Source: Siphonodentalium dalli (lineage: Eukaryota > Mollusca > Scaphopoda > Gadilida > Siphonodentaliidae). From it: 64,000 bases of DNA. The position numbers were made by a program, and so were the translations under genes. The notes beneath the pieces were generated by a model. The model did not search any database, had not been told where the DNA came from, and worked only from the letters and a program-made list of their open reading frames with translations. The stretch's first letter is position 1, and the number at the start of each line of letters is the position of its first letter. Shown here piece by piece: positions 33,113 to 44,869 of this stretch. Location: assembly GCA_032622095.1 (NCBI GenBank), contig CP136068.1:55512025-55576024 (forward strand), given 5' to 3'.

Positions 33113-34696
33113 ATACTAGCAGGTGACCCGACTTCGTCCGGGCTTTGATCTTGAATTGACCATTTTGAATGTCAAGGTCAGGTCGGAGTCACTATTTGAC
33201 GTGTCCAAAACACTCCCCGGACAAAATTACCAGTATGTATAAAATTTCGTCGAAATCCGTCCAGCAGTTTTCCCGGCCATAGCTAACAGACAAACAAACA
33301 GACAGAAGTCCCAAAATATATATTAGATCATTTGTGGGTACCCGTTTCAAGGTGAAGGTCACCTCGGGTGGAAAAACTGACCCGATGAAAATCTCCCCCA
33401 TTCCTAGGAACCCCTAAGTACGAACACAGACCTGTCTGGACACAGACACAACACGCTCATGTCTGGACACAGACACGCTCTTTGTCAACGACACTGCGGA
33501 TACGAACGCTCTTTAACTATCACGCGATTAACCCATGCATTCCCATTGCGGTGGCGGGGGAATGGAGAAGGAGTGATCTGACGTTCTCAGAAGCGGTGCG
33601 ATGACACTTTATTTGTGATTTTACCCTTAGATAGGAAATTTGGGCTCAATCCGTCCGGCAGTTTTCCCGGCCATAGCCAACACACAGACAAACAGACAGA
33701 AGTCCCAAAATATATATTAGACTAGCTGGTGGACCCGACTTCATCCGGGCTGTTTCCCTTCTGCTTTTCGGCTAATTGCGCGACCTTAAATTGACCATTT
33801 TGAAGGTCAAGGTCATGTCGGGGTCACGATTTGACCCGTCCAAAACACTCCCCGGAAAAAAGTACCCGACAAAAGTACCCGTCGAAATCCGTCAGGTTTT
33901 ACCCGATTTGACCTTGAATTGACCCGGGGTCACGATTTGACCCGTCCAAAACACTCCCCGAACAATAGTACCCGTCGAAATCCGTCCGGTTTTACACGAT
34001 TTGACCATTTTGAAGATCAAGGTCAGGTCGGGCTCACGATTCGACCCGTCCAAAACACTCCTCGGACAAAAGTAACCCTAGGTATGAAATTTCGTCGAAA
34101 TCCCGTCAAAATTCACGATTTGACCTTGAATTGACCATTTTGAAGGTCAAGGTCAGGTCGGGGTAACGATCTGGCCGTCCAAAACACTCACCGGACAAAA
34201 GTAGCCCTAGGTATAAAATTTCGTCGAAATCCGTCCGTTTTACCCGATTTGACCTTGAATTGACCTTTTAGAAGGTCAAGGTCAGATCGGAGTAACGATT
34301 TGACCCGTCCAAAAGACTCCCAGGACAAAATTACCTCTAGGTATCAAATTTCGTCGAAATCCGTCCGTTTTACCCGATTTGACCTTGAATTGACCTTTTA
34401 GAAGGTCAAGGTCAGATCGGAGTAACGATTTGACCCGTCCAAAAGACTCCCAGGACAAAATTACCTCTAGGTATCAAATTTCGTCGAAATCCGTCCCGTT
34501 TTACCCGATTTGGCCTTGAATTGACCTTTTTGAAGGTCAATGTCAGATCGGGGTCACGATTTGACCCGTCCAAAACACTCCCTGGACAAAATGATCCCTA
34601 GGTATCAAATTTCGTCAAAATCCGTCGGACAGTTTTCCCGGCCATAGCTAACACACAGACAGACAAACAGACAGAAGTCCCAAAATATATATTAGA
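33113..34696 (+). repeat. Composite satellite-like repeat Y with TCAAGGTCA motifs
   Basis: Blocks start with CTAGC(A/T)GGTG(G)ACCCGACTTC and end with AGACAGAAGTCCCAAAATAT (33113-33326, 33327-33719, 33720-34696). The last block contains units of about 100-130 bp, two of them almost identical with an exact 130-bp period (34246 and 34376). Most units carry TGACCTTGA and TCAAGGTCA facing each other across about 20 bp. An inverted relative covers 56690-57853. Confidence 0.8.
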
Positions 34697-35366
34697 TACT
34701 TGATATGGCACAACAGTATAGCAAGTCCTATGTTTAGGAAACATGGGCAGTACGATGTATGCTTGGTTGAATCGCTCTTTATAATCTGAAATTGACCAAT
34801 TAAGATATTGTTTTGTGAAAGGGTTACATTAATTGTCGGGTGCTGTATGATAAGTTGCAGAATAATATTCTGAATATCTATGCTAGATATATTCCCACCG
34901 GACTTGACCAATTTACAACTTTCCACTATAAATACCACCAAAAAAGCGAATGGGACATCCAATTTTCATAGTTTTTTGTCGATTGAATTGAATTTTCTCG
35001 GGCACAGTATTGATTTCTGATGATAATTCACAAATTAATAACTTCCCTGGATATATTATTCCAAACTATGTATATGCGCTTCGTGTGGTTGTTCTTATAA
35101 TCATAATTAAGGCTCCAAAGTTGACCCCCACCCCCCCCCCCATTTCGTAATATGCGCTAATATACGGACCAGAATACAGAAACACAATTGGCATATTTGT
35201 GATTAGTTGGAAGTGTCATTTCGGTTAGTATGTTCTTCTTTTTCATTAGACAAGACATTATTTAACCCAGAAAAAGAGTTTCTTGAATAATAAGTGGTGT
35301 GTATACAATGTATATCATGAAACATAGGATTGACAATCATTTGGCTGCGTAATATTTTACCACCAT
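34697..35366. other. No feature recognised
   Basis: AT-rich with a C-run of about 11 bp at about 35136; no gene seen. Confidence 0.3.
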
Positions 35367-35369
35367 CTA

Positions 35370-38300
35370 TTATTCCTCATCTGCACTCTCGTCATCCGAA
35401 ACACTATTCCCATTATCTCGGTTTTCGCTAGTGTCGTCGTCGCATCCGCACATACTGGTACGTGTGAGATTGTGTTTTTGGCAGTCACATCTTTTAGTGG
35501 AATAATTACTTTTGCATGTGCATCGAATAAAAACCAAATCTTTTGGAACCGGGTCCACGAGCGACACCACGGGGTCTGGTTGCTGTTCTCCCACTCTCCA
35601 TCCACAGCCACCAGGAGACGGAAGACTCAAGACAAGACGCGTTGCATGCCTCCGTTTATATGTTTGATAATTAACTCGCTGAATATGGTGTTTGAGACTA
35701 TTCTTTGTTGGTGGCAATCGGTCGCTCGATGACTGCTTCTTGTGAAAAGCTTGAATCTTGCCTCGTCGACTGATTTGATATTGTCAGAACCCGTATACAT
35801 GGCACATACACACGATTCGCATGATTCCTTTTCTAAGTCAGATAGGTGCGCAGGATCTTCACCAACGTGAACTGATATGATCTTCGTTATCTCTTCGCGA
35901 TTTTCCGCAGTTGACATGGCGCATTTCTTTCCGTGCTGTACGAAGTAACTGGTGGTACCGCAGCCAGTCAACGCATGTAAAGCTGGAAGCGCTTTACACA
36001 ATCATGTCTGATCCGATTTCTCTCGCGATGTCATGCAGAGCTACAAATCGTTCCTTCTGTTTTACACCAGTGTGGAAGAATAGCTCATTGAGACGTAATA
36101 ATTGGAAGTGGTGCAAACCTAGCACAGCAACATCCCTATCAGGGCTCCAGACAGCCGCCGACTTAATTCCATCTCGTTCAATAGAATAGGCAACATGGGA
36201 CAAACATTCGAGAGTCAGCCTCTTCGTGTTCAGAATTCAAATCTGGACAGCTGTTTGGTCCGACGAAATCTACCATCACACATCTTCCTTCTGTGAAGCC
36301 ACCCGCCAAATAAACTTTTAGCCTATAAAGTAATCTAGCAGCCCGGTGTGATTCGAGTTGGACATAGATGTACTCTACTAAATTGCTCTTCGTCTTCGAA
36401 TTGGCAAGCATTTTTGTCAACTTCGAGGGCAGACGAATGTCACCTGTCTTGAACACTCGCTCAGAGAGGCTGCCTTGTGTTGACCTATTTGATCGTTCAG
36501 AAGACTTAATGGAATCAGCATTGTCATAACGGTCTGCGACTACGGCAACAACATCAAAGTTAGTTTTGAGAGTACTAAACGTTCAACAGTGTTAAATATA
36601 TCTCCAACAGCGTCAGGTTTCGAACTTGCACTGCCACATATCATCTGGACAATTGCCATAAAATCAAATACCCACATGTCAATGCTCTTCGGTTCCAGAT
36701 GCGAACTGTCACTGACCTTGTCTTCTAGAAGATGGAGAAGATCACTTTTATTCCAGAACGCATAGTTCCATCGATGTTGAATAGCGAGAGTGGGACAAGG
36801 GATAGTTCATAACAGAAACATTGTCTAGTTGAATCTGCCTGTCGTTTGCAAGGACCAGGATTATCGCCAGTGACGGATCGGGTCCATAATGTCCACTGTA
36901 TCACTGTCTATCCTATCTTCAACGAATGTTTTCATTCTTTCCTTCCCAGTTTCAAAGGACGACAAGAGTTCTATGGAGTGAGGAGTGAGGCACGTTGGGA
37001 AGTACCATGCCTGTGGCAATATTGACGAGCGTCATGGGCGAATCCTCGCTTGCGTCGTTATCAACCTTAAATTGATTAGTCAAACCTGAGTCAACTTTTT
37101 CCATGATGGCCCGAACTTTCCGTTCATCCGCAATGGTTTTAGATTGGGTATCTTCCCTGTGGAGTGAAGCTGACCCAGAATTCAGATCACACATTGTAAG
37201 TCGGTTCGACATTACTTCCGCTCTTCGATGTGCTGTAAGGACATGACGCTCTGTGACCTTGTCACTTCGAAATGTGCCTTTCAAGAAAGCACAATCTCTA
37301 TTGAGAGTTTGCTCAATTCTCTGGTGGGACCATACGCCATTGAATGTTGCCGAAACGTTTCGAGAACAGCGGACTGTATGAAGTCCCTGACCCATAGCAG
37401 TGTACACATCTGGATGCAAGTCTTCCAGTGTGCTCATATCTGCAGACATAGACATCCCCAACGCGCGTAGGTCAAGTGGTCATATGCGAAGTCAACTGAA
37501 TCATTTTCGCAAACATATACAAGTGGTTTGTGAAATCAGAGTTTCTCTCGGCTGCAACATAGTTCAACAGGCACTGAACCATACTTAGATATTCGTTCCA
37601 AAATGCAAACGTGGCTGAAAGTTCGCAGCAGATTCCATGACCATCTCCTTAATTCCAGAATCCTGCATTCGTTTACCTATTATCCTTTGAGCGCACGATG
37701 AAAACCACCAAGTCTCAACACTAATCGAGGGAAGAGCTCGCGATTCCTACACTTGATCAGCTGTGCTTTTGAGTATAATGCCTCGTCAAATGTAATCACA
37801 CAGTAGTCAAGAACCATCCTCCTGAATACTTCGGAGAGCCGCATGAGCACAGTGAAGACAGTGTCAAAGTAATTTTGAGGAGCAGACACATTTGTTCTGT
37901 ATTCAACGTTTGTTGTGGGTCCTTGGATCTTCGATGCTAGCTTCATATGCATAACAGTCCACCCTGTATGGTATAATATGTTCGCCGACACTCAAATCGA
38001 AAAGTCTGTTGCTGATAGCTCTCGCGGTGACCCACGCAATATCACTGGATTTAATTCAAGTTTCTCGGGTGTCATAATAGGCAAAGAAGTCAACCCCTTC
38101 AAAAAACTGGAGATGCACGTTTAACATTAATGTTATGACATTCAAGAATAGGGTTCATGTTTACCGAAGTTCCTTTCTGTTCAGATACATGTTTCTGCTT
38201 CTGGCTAAGAACTCTGCTTTGAAAGATGACCATGTTCATAACATACGACATTGTGGATCTATAGTCTCAGCTTTTTGTTCGAAATTATCGGTTGCGGCCT

Positions 38301-38690
38301 GGGTGAAAAATCCCATATCAATGTTAGTTGGCACAACACAACTTTCACCAGCAGTTTGTATATCTGTCTACACTGATATAAGTGTGTGTATGTCGTTGTA
38401 ACTGATACACACCCCGTGTCGATTTAGAACAGTTATTAGCATTCCCAGTCGAGTACATTCGGGTATACTGACAGATCCAAACCGACGTGCTTCGGAGTTT
38501 TCACTCTGCACGAAGTCCCAATAAAGATGAGGTCCTGCGCTACAGAAAGGACGTTTCTGTTAACACTCACGTCTGGTCAGAGAGAGCAACTTGTCATGGG
38601 TCATTGAAGCGGGTGATAATATGCGTTGCATGGAACATAAGACGATCACGACCAATTTCATCGGCATCGCTACAATGAGCAGCATTTATA
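35370..38690 (-). pseudogene. Decayed copy of a repetitive invertebrate gene family with PIN/XPG-like core
   Basis: Read on the minus strand in shifting frames, the order is: LITVLNRHGVCISYNDI (about 38430), GFFTQAATDNFE (about 38300), a block with NILYHTGWTVMHM and ALYSKAQLIKCRN (37991-37680), QGLHTVRCSRNVSATFNGVWSH and SGLTNQFK (37461-36952), DMWVFDFMAIVQMICG (about 36670), KMLANSKTKSNLVEYI, HEEADSRMF (36456-36178), WSPDRDVAVLGLHHF (36203-35994), LPALHALTGCGTTSYF (36001-35627), and a cysteine-rich end with CTCKSNYSTKRCDCQKH, then an acidic tail (35717-35370). I know this arrangement from many multi-copy 'uncharacterized' proteins of invertebrates, some annotated as KRAB-A-like repetitive domain proteins. 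EADSR plus SPDRDV resembles the acidic core of PIN/XPG nucleases (one Asp position is Arg here). At least seven frame changes and several stops show it is dead. Confidence 0.75.
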
Positions 38691-39329
38691 ATTAAATTTT
38701 AATTTTCATGCTCTCTTTTGCTCAGTATTGGTTCCTGGAGAGCATTTTGGTATTAATATGAGGAAACTAGCATATGTGCTAGCGAAAACGAGACGTCGTT
38801 AGCACAACCTATGCATTAGCGTTTTCCCGACTTTTAGGGGGGAGGGTTGAGTTTTACGCTCCTGTTACCGATTCACATGGATCGCATGCTATATTTCTAT
38901 ATTTATTTATGGACAAATGTCCACAGAAGTTTTTGATAGCATTTACGACGATGTTCTCCCGACAGATATGCAGTTGTCGACCTATTCCGTCGTCATATTT
39001 CTGAAAAACGCCTGAAATTTCGAAGAAAAAATCAATAAATTCAATAATAGGGCCACCGTTATGATAATATGGCACACAAATTGGCTTATTTCAATCTAGC
39101 AATTTATTTCGGTTACCAAAATAATCTCATGATCTCCAGGGAAAGTTCGGGATCGAATCTATTGTCGATTTATCGAATTATGTTAAAAATAGCTTTAAAA
39201 ACCATTAAAACCTATTTTAAAGCACCGTGCCAATCCTGAATAAAAAATCGCACACCCGTGCAATGTGTCCCAGGGGTCACTGCAAACGAAAATAGCAAGA
39301 AATCTCGGGGGCTCAGAAGTGCGGGGTCG
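38691..39329. other. No feature recognised
   Basis: Only short open frames; no repeat family identified. Confidence 0.3.
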
Positions 39330-40772
39330 ATTGTATTTTTCGAAAACTCTTACTGGCCTAGTATGTGGTGTTCCTCAGGGATCCTTACTCGTGCCCATAA
39401 TTTTTCTCCTTTACGTGAACGATATGTCAAATGCAACTACTATGGAACTGTTATTATATGCCGACGATACAACCCTTATGGCCAGTGGACAAAATGAAGC
39501 GTTAATCCAAAGTTCTGTCAATAACGAATTAAGAAATATATGTGACGGGTGTTGCTGCAACAAACTAGCCAACAATGCTAACAAGAGCAATTATATGCTC
39601 TTGCATCCACAAAATAATGATAAAAAATGGAATACAATTAAAATATATCTTAATGGAGCCGAACTTAGACGGATAGGGAACATGCGGAACGAATAGTCTG
39701 CCAATTTTTTAGGTATCCATATAGATGAAAACCTGACCTTTAACAAACACATTTCCATTGTATGCTCAAAAATTGCTCTTGCAATTTATTGCATTAATAA
39801 ACTTAAACATTTTCTCCCGAGCAAGGCCCTCAAAACATTATACTTCGCCCTAATCCAAAGCCACTTAGTTTATGGCATCCAGATATGGAGACATGTTCCA
39901 GCAGTGAAGAACCTATATTTATTACAAAAACGAGCCATCAGAATTATATGTAACAAAAAATATAGAAGTCACACTGACCCTCTTTCAAACAAGAAAACAT
40001 TTTAAAAATAGATGATTTACATAAATTACATGCATCCATGTTCATGCATGACTGGTACTACGATCGCTTACCGGCTTCTTTTTCTGGTATGTATGACAAG
40101 AGAGAAGAAGCCAATAGACGACAACCTAATCCCATATTACAAAACAAATTCAGGACCATCTCTTTTTCTAAAGTTTTCCCATACCATTCATTCCCCTTAA
40201 TATGGAATTCCCTAGAAAGTAAATATACACCCAAGCAATCAAGACATGTCTTCCGAAATCGTATGAAAACGGATATAATTAATACCTATTCAGCGAACGT
40301 TCGATGCAAAAACCGCAGATGCCCTGATTGTATAAACGATACATAATTTTCTGCTAACAAATATCAAACAAACAAACAAAAAAGTATACATGTTAATTGA
40401 AATATTCCCAAGACCTCACTCCCATTATTCCTACTCGGCTCCACTGAAACATGTATATTCATAGTATTCATTCATTATGTCGATCAAGTAGGTGCCTTTA
40501 CATATGAATCACACTTCGTACCATCGCCATAACAAAGCATATTAAAAACCCAGTCTGCACATGATGAACGTAACCCAAAAAACAATCAAATTCATTCTGC
40601 CATCTACATCGTATAATCTGTCACCACATTCAGGGGTGATAGGAAGACAGCCAGTCATGACTATGTCACCCCTAACAATATACATGTATAGTCTATTAAT
40701 ATTATATTTATTTGTAATTGTACTTTCCATGTGTGTATATTGTAAATAAAATGATCATATCCTATCCTATCC
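39330..40772 (+). mobile_element. LINE A family, second copy, 5'-truncated
   Basis: The RT begins in the middle of the palm (CGVPQGSLLVP at about 39370; YADDTTLM at about 39460) and continues with SNYMLLHPQNNDKKWNT and a stop TAG at about 39696. It resumes with FLGIHIDENLTFNKHIS and NKKYRSHTDPL, then a frameshift, MHDWYYDRLPASF, and ends CKNRRCPDCINDT (40346). The 3' UTR matches that of LINE A, including the stem-loop and the (TATCC)n tail. Residues match LINE A closely over the whole length. Confidence 0.9.
40632..40673 (+). other. Stem-loop in 3' UTR of the second LINE A copy
   Basis: An 8-bp stem AGGGGTGA/TCACCCCT (40632-40639 with 40666-40673) encloses AGGAAGACAGCC, as at 4157-4198. The stem sequence differs from that copy, but pairing is kept. 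Confidence 0.7.
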
Positions 40773-42142
40773 TTAGTTGGACATTAATTTGACACCATCT
40801 ATATAGGTTGGAATTCTCATTGTTTGATTTTTCAACCAGTAAAAGTTGGTAATTTTCCAATCTGAGGGTGTGTCAGGTTGGATATTTCGAAGGAGGTGCA
40901 AATGAATTCTGCGAACCTGTGAGTTTGATGTTTGGTTCAAGGGGGTGGGTGCAGTTGGCCGGAAATTTGATGGAGCACTCCCATGGGAAACCTCTAGCCA
41001 CGTCCCTAGAACTTATACGTGTGGGTACTTAATCAATCAATTGACTGACATTTCCACTATATAGTCCTGAGATCCTAGAATAAGCTTTACATTTTTGTTT
41101 GTGCGATTGGGAGATGGATTTCACGTGCGATATCACAAGACCACAACATTAGCTTCATGGGCAAAGCTTTATTTTCCAACTAATGTACAGCACGTTGGCC
41201 AAAACATGCCTGTGTTTCTGCACTCGCTAGCTATACAGAGACTATTGTGCAAAACGACTGCATTTAAACGAAACAAAACATTTTAAATATGAAATTGCTA
41301 TAAGACTAGATAGTACATACGTGTATCTGATAATCCATCGATATCATATAATCCTACTATTTCTTGAATAAGAAGGAACATATAATAACAAACAGAGCAG
41401 AAGACATATCCATGCAGGTTCACGTGAATTCGGTCAATGGTGACGCATCCACCAAATTTGAAATCGACATGCGTTCGGGCGGTATTTTATGGATGGAATT
41501 ATGAAATGAACATGATGAAAGTGACAATGAATTGACAATGATTTGATTCAAGTTCGCCATCAACCGAAGTGCTCCCCCAGCGTTACTATCAATAACATTA
41601 TTATTTGGCTAATTTCAGTAATATTCTCCCCGTTTACATTCGATAACACAAATTTGTCTCCGCATTTAAAATTCTTTGACATAGATCGTTTATATTCTGC
41701 AATAATTTGTACACAAGGGACGGATTCTTATGTTTTATTGTGTGTTTAAACTCCGAGGTGGCGAAATCTCGGTTTGTTTACATTATGAAAGTTTGAGTCC
41801 GTAATCGGAATCTGAATCTGAATCCAGATTACGACGAAATAACGATTGAACACGATTACGGTCTGTTCGTTTACAAACATAGAAAGGCTTCTGAAACAGG
41901 CAAACCGTTATCGTGCGTGTTTCACCAGCCAATACGCCAATGATTGGATATAAAACAATATATAAGCGGGGTTCACGATTATATAGCTATTTGTGTTCAA
42001 TCTGAGTAACAGGTGCCACGCGATATTAGGATCGTATATCAAAATGAGTATCGAGGTTTAATCGAATGTGATGGTTATATCAGCCAACACGCACACGATT
42101 TGATGGCGAAAGATGCCCAATCTGGGTTCACGATTAGATGGC
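40773..42142. other. Gene-free stretch
   Basis: No gene recognised. From 41800, words such as ACGATTACGG, AATCGGAATCTGAATC and GGGTTCACGATTA(T/G) recur, which suggests old DNA-transposon remnants without clear ends. Confidence 0.35.
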
Positions 42143-43176
42143 GATTTACCACTATTTGATTACTCCGATGTAGTCTGGGGTTGTGCCCCCAAATACCTAA
42201 CCGAGAAGCTCGACCGATTACATTGCGATGCCGCCCGAACAGTTAGTGGCTCACGCGATCAGTGTCCAATATAAACCTCCTAAATGAAGTTGGCTGGCCA
42301 ACACTGAGCAAGAGAAGAGAGATCCATAAACTACAAGCAATGTATAAAATAGTAAATGACGATGCCCCCGAATACCTACAAAATCTTCTAACACCTAGAT
42401 CATCTGAAGTCTCTGGATATAACTTGAGAAAACCGGGAAAATTTTATTCTTACTTCTGTAACACCGAGCATTTAAAAAAAATCATTCTTCACCGCTACTT
42501 TAAAATCGTGGAATGACATACCCACAGAAATAACAGATGCCGAATCTATCGCAGACTTCAAATTTTATCTCGAATTAATAGATCCTACAGTAAAACCACC
42601 ATCATACTTCTATACAGGTCGTAGAACGCTTAATGTCGCCCATGCCAAATTGCGTAACAAATGCAGCAGCCTACGTTCCGATATGTTCCAAAATTATATC
42701 TCTGACAGCCCCCAATGCCATTGTGGAAATCCATGCGAAGATACTTACCACTACCTCTGGGCGTGTCCCCTATTTCACACCGAACGAATGGAAATGTGTC
42801 AAAAATTATACCAAGAAGGACTGAAAATTACACATATCAATGATTTACTTCTCGGAATTCCCGATATCTCAAATAGAAGAAACAAAATTCTCTTCAAAAT
42901 AGTCCATCGATATATAACAGCGACTAAACGATTCGAAGTCGGATAATCAAACGCATTTCAGAACAGCAACAAAAAGCAAATTAGTCACAAATCGGTTTTG
43001 GCACCCCGAACCCACTCATTTGTAAATGTAAATATGTTTAACCTATATATGATTTTGAATCTCTCCTTCAACATTTTGTATGAATAATATTATTGTAAAC
43101 AGGGAGAGGGGCAAAGTAAGTTTTGTAACTTGTCCCCAATCCCTTTTGTATTATTCGATATACAAATAAAATATGT
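42143..43176 (+). pseudogene. LINE C-terminal fragment (lineage D)
   Basis: The frames read PLFDYSDVVWGC, EKLDRLHCDAARTVSG (42143-42260), then INLLNEVGWPTLSKRREIHKLQAMYKIV (42262-42516). After a frame change they read KSWNDIPTEITDAESIADFKFYL and YISDSPQCHCGNPCEDTYHYLWACPLF with a C-C-H-C motif, ending ATKRFEVG at 42946. This is the thumb and zinc-finger-like end of a LINE polyprotein. A 3' UTR follows with a GGGGCAA/TTGTCCCC hairpin near 43106-43135 and ends at an AAATAAAATATGTTTA stretch, where a TTAA element has inserted. Confidence 0.85.
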
Positions 43177-43180
43177 TTAA

Positions 43181-43762
43181 AGGGGTACTGTACGCCAAAT
43201 GTTGTTGTTGGTTTCTATAGTCTCCGAGTCGGAGAATAAGGTAACAATTTTTCCATTATTTGAAAGTATGTTGAGTACGAAGTCATGTTACGGATGACAA
43301 ATTTACCGGAATGCAAAAATACAAATTGTCGTTGTCGAGTAATTTTTGTAAAGTTTTCAACCAAATGAATCAAATAAAAGTTTTAGTATATGCATACTAG
43401 TCCCATATAATCATTTAAGTTATTGTATCATCGCTAGTCAGTGAGTGGCTTGAGTGTTCTCCCCGTATCATCATAATATTTTAAGCGATCGTGTGTGCGA
43501 TCGGTTTAAAATCCAGTATCCCTCAATTACTATTTTTGATTACGGTAATTCGTAATTTAATTGACGCCATTTTATGGCTCCAGTCATAAATTCAATTTAT
43601 ATCAAATTATTAACTTGTAAATTATTAAATTTTAAGATAGCCTATTAACCTGAGCGTTTACAGAATACATCTTCGACTCAAATTACTTATGTTTCTATAT
43701 ATTATCGATATTAGATCGTTGTTGTCACCGGAAATTTAATGAAAATGGCGTACAGTACCCCT
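43181..43762. mobile_element. TTAA-flanked MITE 1 (piggyBac- or Kolobok-like)
   Basis: Perfect 17-bp inverted ends AGGGGTACTGTACGCCA (43181-43197) and complement (43746-43762) lie between TTAA tetranucleotides (43177-43180 and 43763-43766). TTAA duplication is the hallmark of piggyBac and of Kolobok elements. There is no ORF of note within 582 bp. It abuts the end of the LINE fragment at 43176. Confidence 0.88.
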
Positions 43763-43955
43763 TTAAAGTAAAAGTAATGGTGATTTATATTATATTAAAT
43801 TGCAATATCACGTGCCACGCGCAGGTTAGGATAATGTGTGAAACTAGCTGAAACAGCTATAGGCTCCCTTCTGGAGCCTTTATTCGGTGTCTGAGGGGGC
43901 TAATTGTGTGTTAACAGCATGTGATCCCTTCGCCCATACGGCATCCATATCCTAT
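43763..43955. other. No clear feature
   Basis: Contains GAAACAGCTATAGGCTCC/GGAGCC, a short hairpin, before the repeat X copy. Confidence 0.3.
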
Positions 43956-44400
43956 TCTTTTATATATAGAGATAATATATTATGCTACTTCAATATATCC
44001 TCGTGCAAATAGGTTCACATTGGACCTAAATATTGACATTGATTCATATTGGACTAATTTGATTCGGAAATAAGCCCATAGTGGTTTTATACTTGTTAAT
44101 CTGTTGGATGGATCGGGCCACTGTGGAAACACATTTATAAAAAGCGCACATTTGATGCTGCAGCATATCCTCGTGCAAATAGGTTCACATTAGACCTAAA
44201 TATTCACATTGGTTCATATTGGACTTATTAGATTCTGAAATAGATCCATATTGAGCTTATTATCAAAACAAATATTTATTTAATTAAATTATTTAAAATC
44301 AGAAATTTGGAATAACTAACGCCGTTATAACCTCCGCCAGGGAACCCCGAGTCACCACCCCAACAAGATCGAAATATATCAGTGAATATCAGCAATAATA
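43956..44400 (+). repeat. Dispersed repeat X, copy 4
   Basis: Two nested copies of the CAATATATCCTCGTGCAAATAGGTTCACATT-like start (about 43990 and 44165, shown here in parts), followed by ACTAACGCCGTTATAACCTC and GAGTCACCACCCCAACAAG. The start is preceded by the tail of another copy (TCCTATTCTTTTATATATAG at 43951). Confidence 0.75.
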
Positions 44401-44869
44401 TCAAACCAACCAAGTTATATCCTGTTTTTCTAATTAGATCGCCTCTTAGTAACTGACAGCTCTTTTATATGAGTGACGTCGCAAAAATGGATACCTATAC
44501 TACCAGAGGGGTCTGTAACGCGCTCCACTGCGTGCCCCTTTTGCACTGCCCCTATACGCCGACTCTTTATACGCCTTTACCGACAGACCCGTGGCGATAT
44601 TAATACCATTGCTCGGATAAATTGCCTAAATTTGTCCGATTTCTGAGCGATGGTAAAACGGGGGATTTGTATTATTTCCCTTGTCCTTAGTATAGTACTA
44701 TTAACGTGAAGCAGGCGCGTCAAAAGCTTCGGCGTACAGGGGCAGTGCAAAAGGGGGCGGACAGAGGAGTCCGTGACAGGCCTCTGTGATACATACACGT
44801 TATTTTATAGCAGTGAAGTAGATTATCGGCCTGTCGTAGATTAATATTACTCGGATTGGCGATGTCCCA
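44401..44869. other. No clear feature
   Basis: The words GGGGCAGTGCAAAAGG (about 44738) and CCCTTTTGCACTGCCCC (44533-44549) form an inverted repeat pair, with GCGTAT/ATACGCC nearby, spacing about 190 bp; possibly a degenerate MITE. No gene. Confidence 0.4.
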
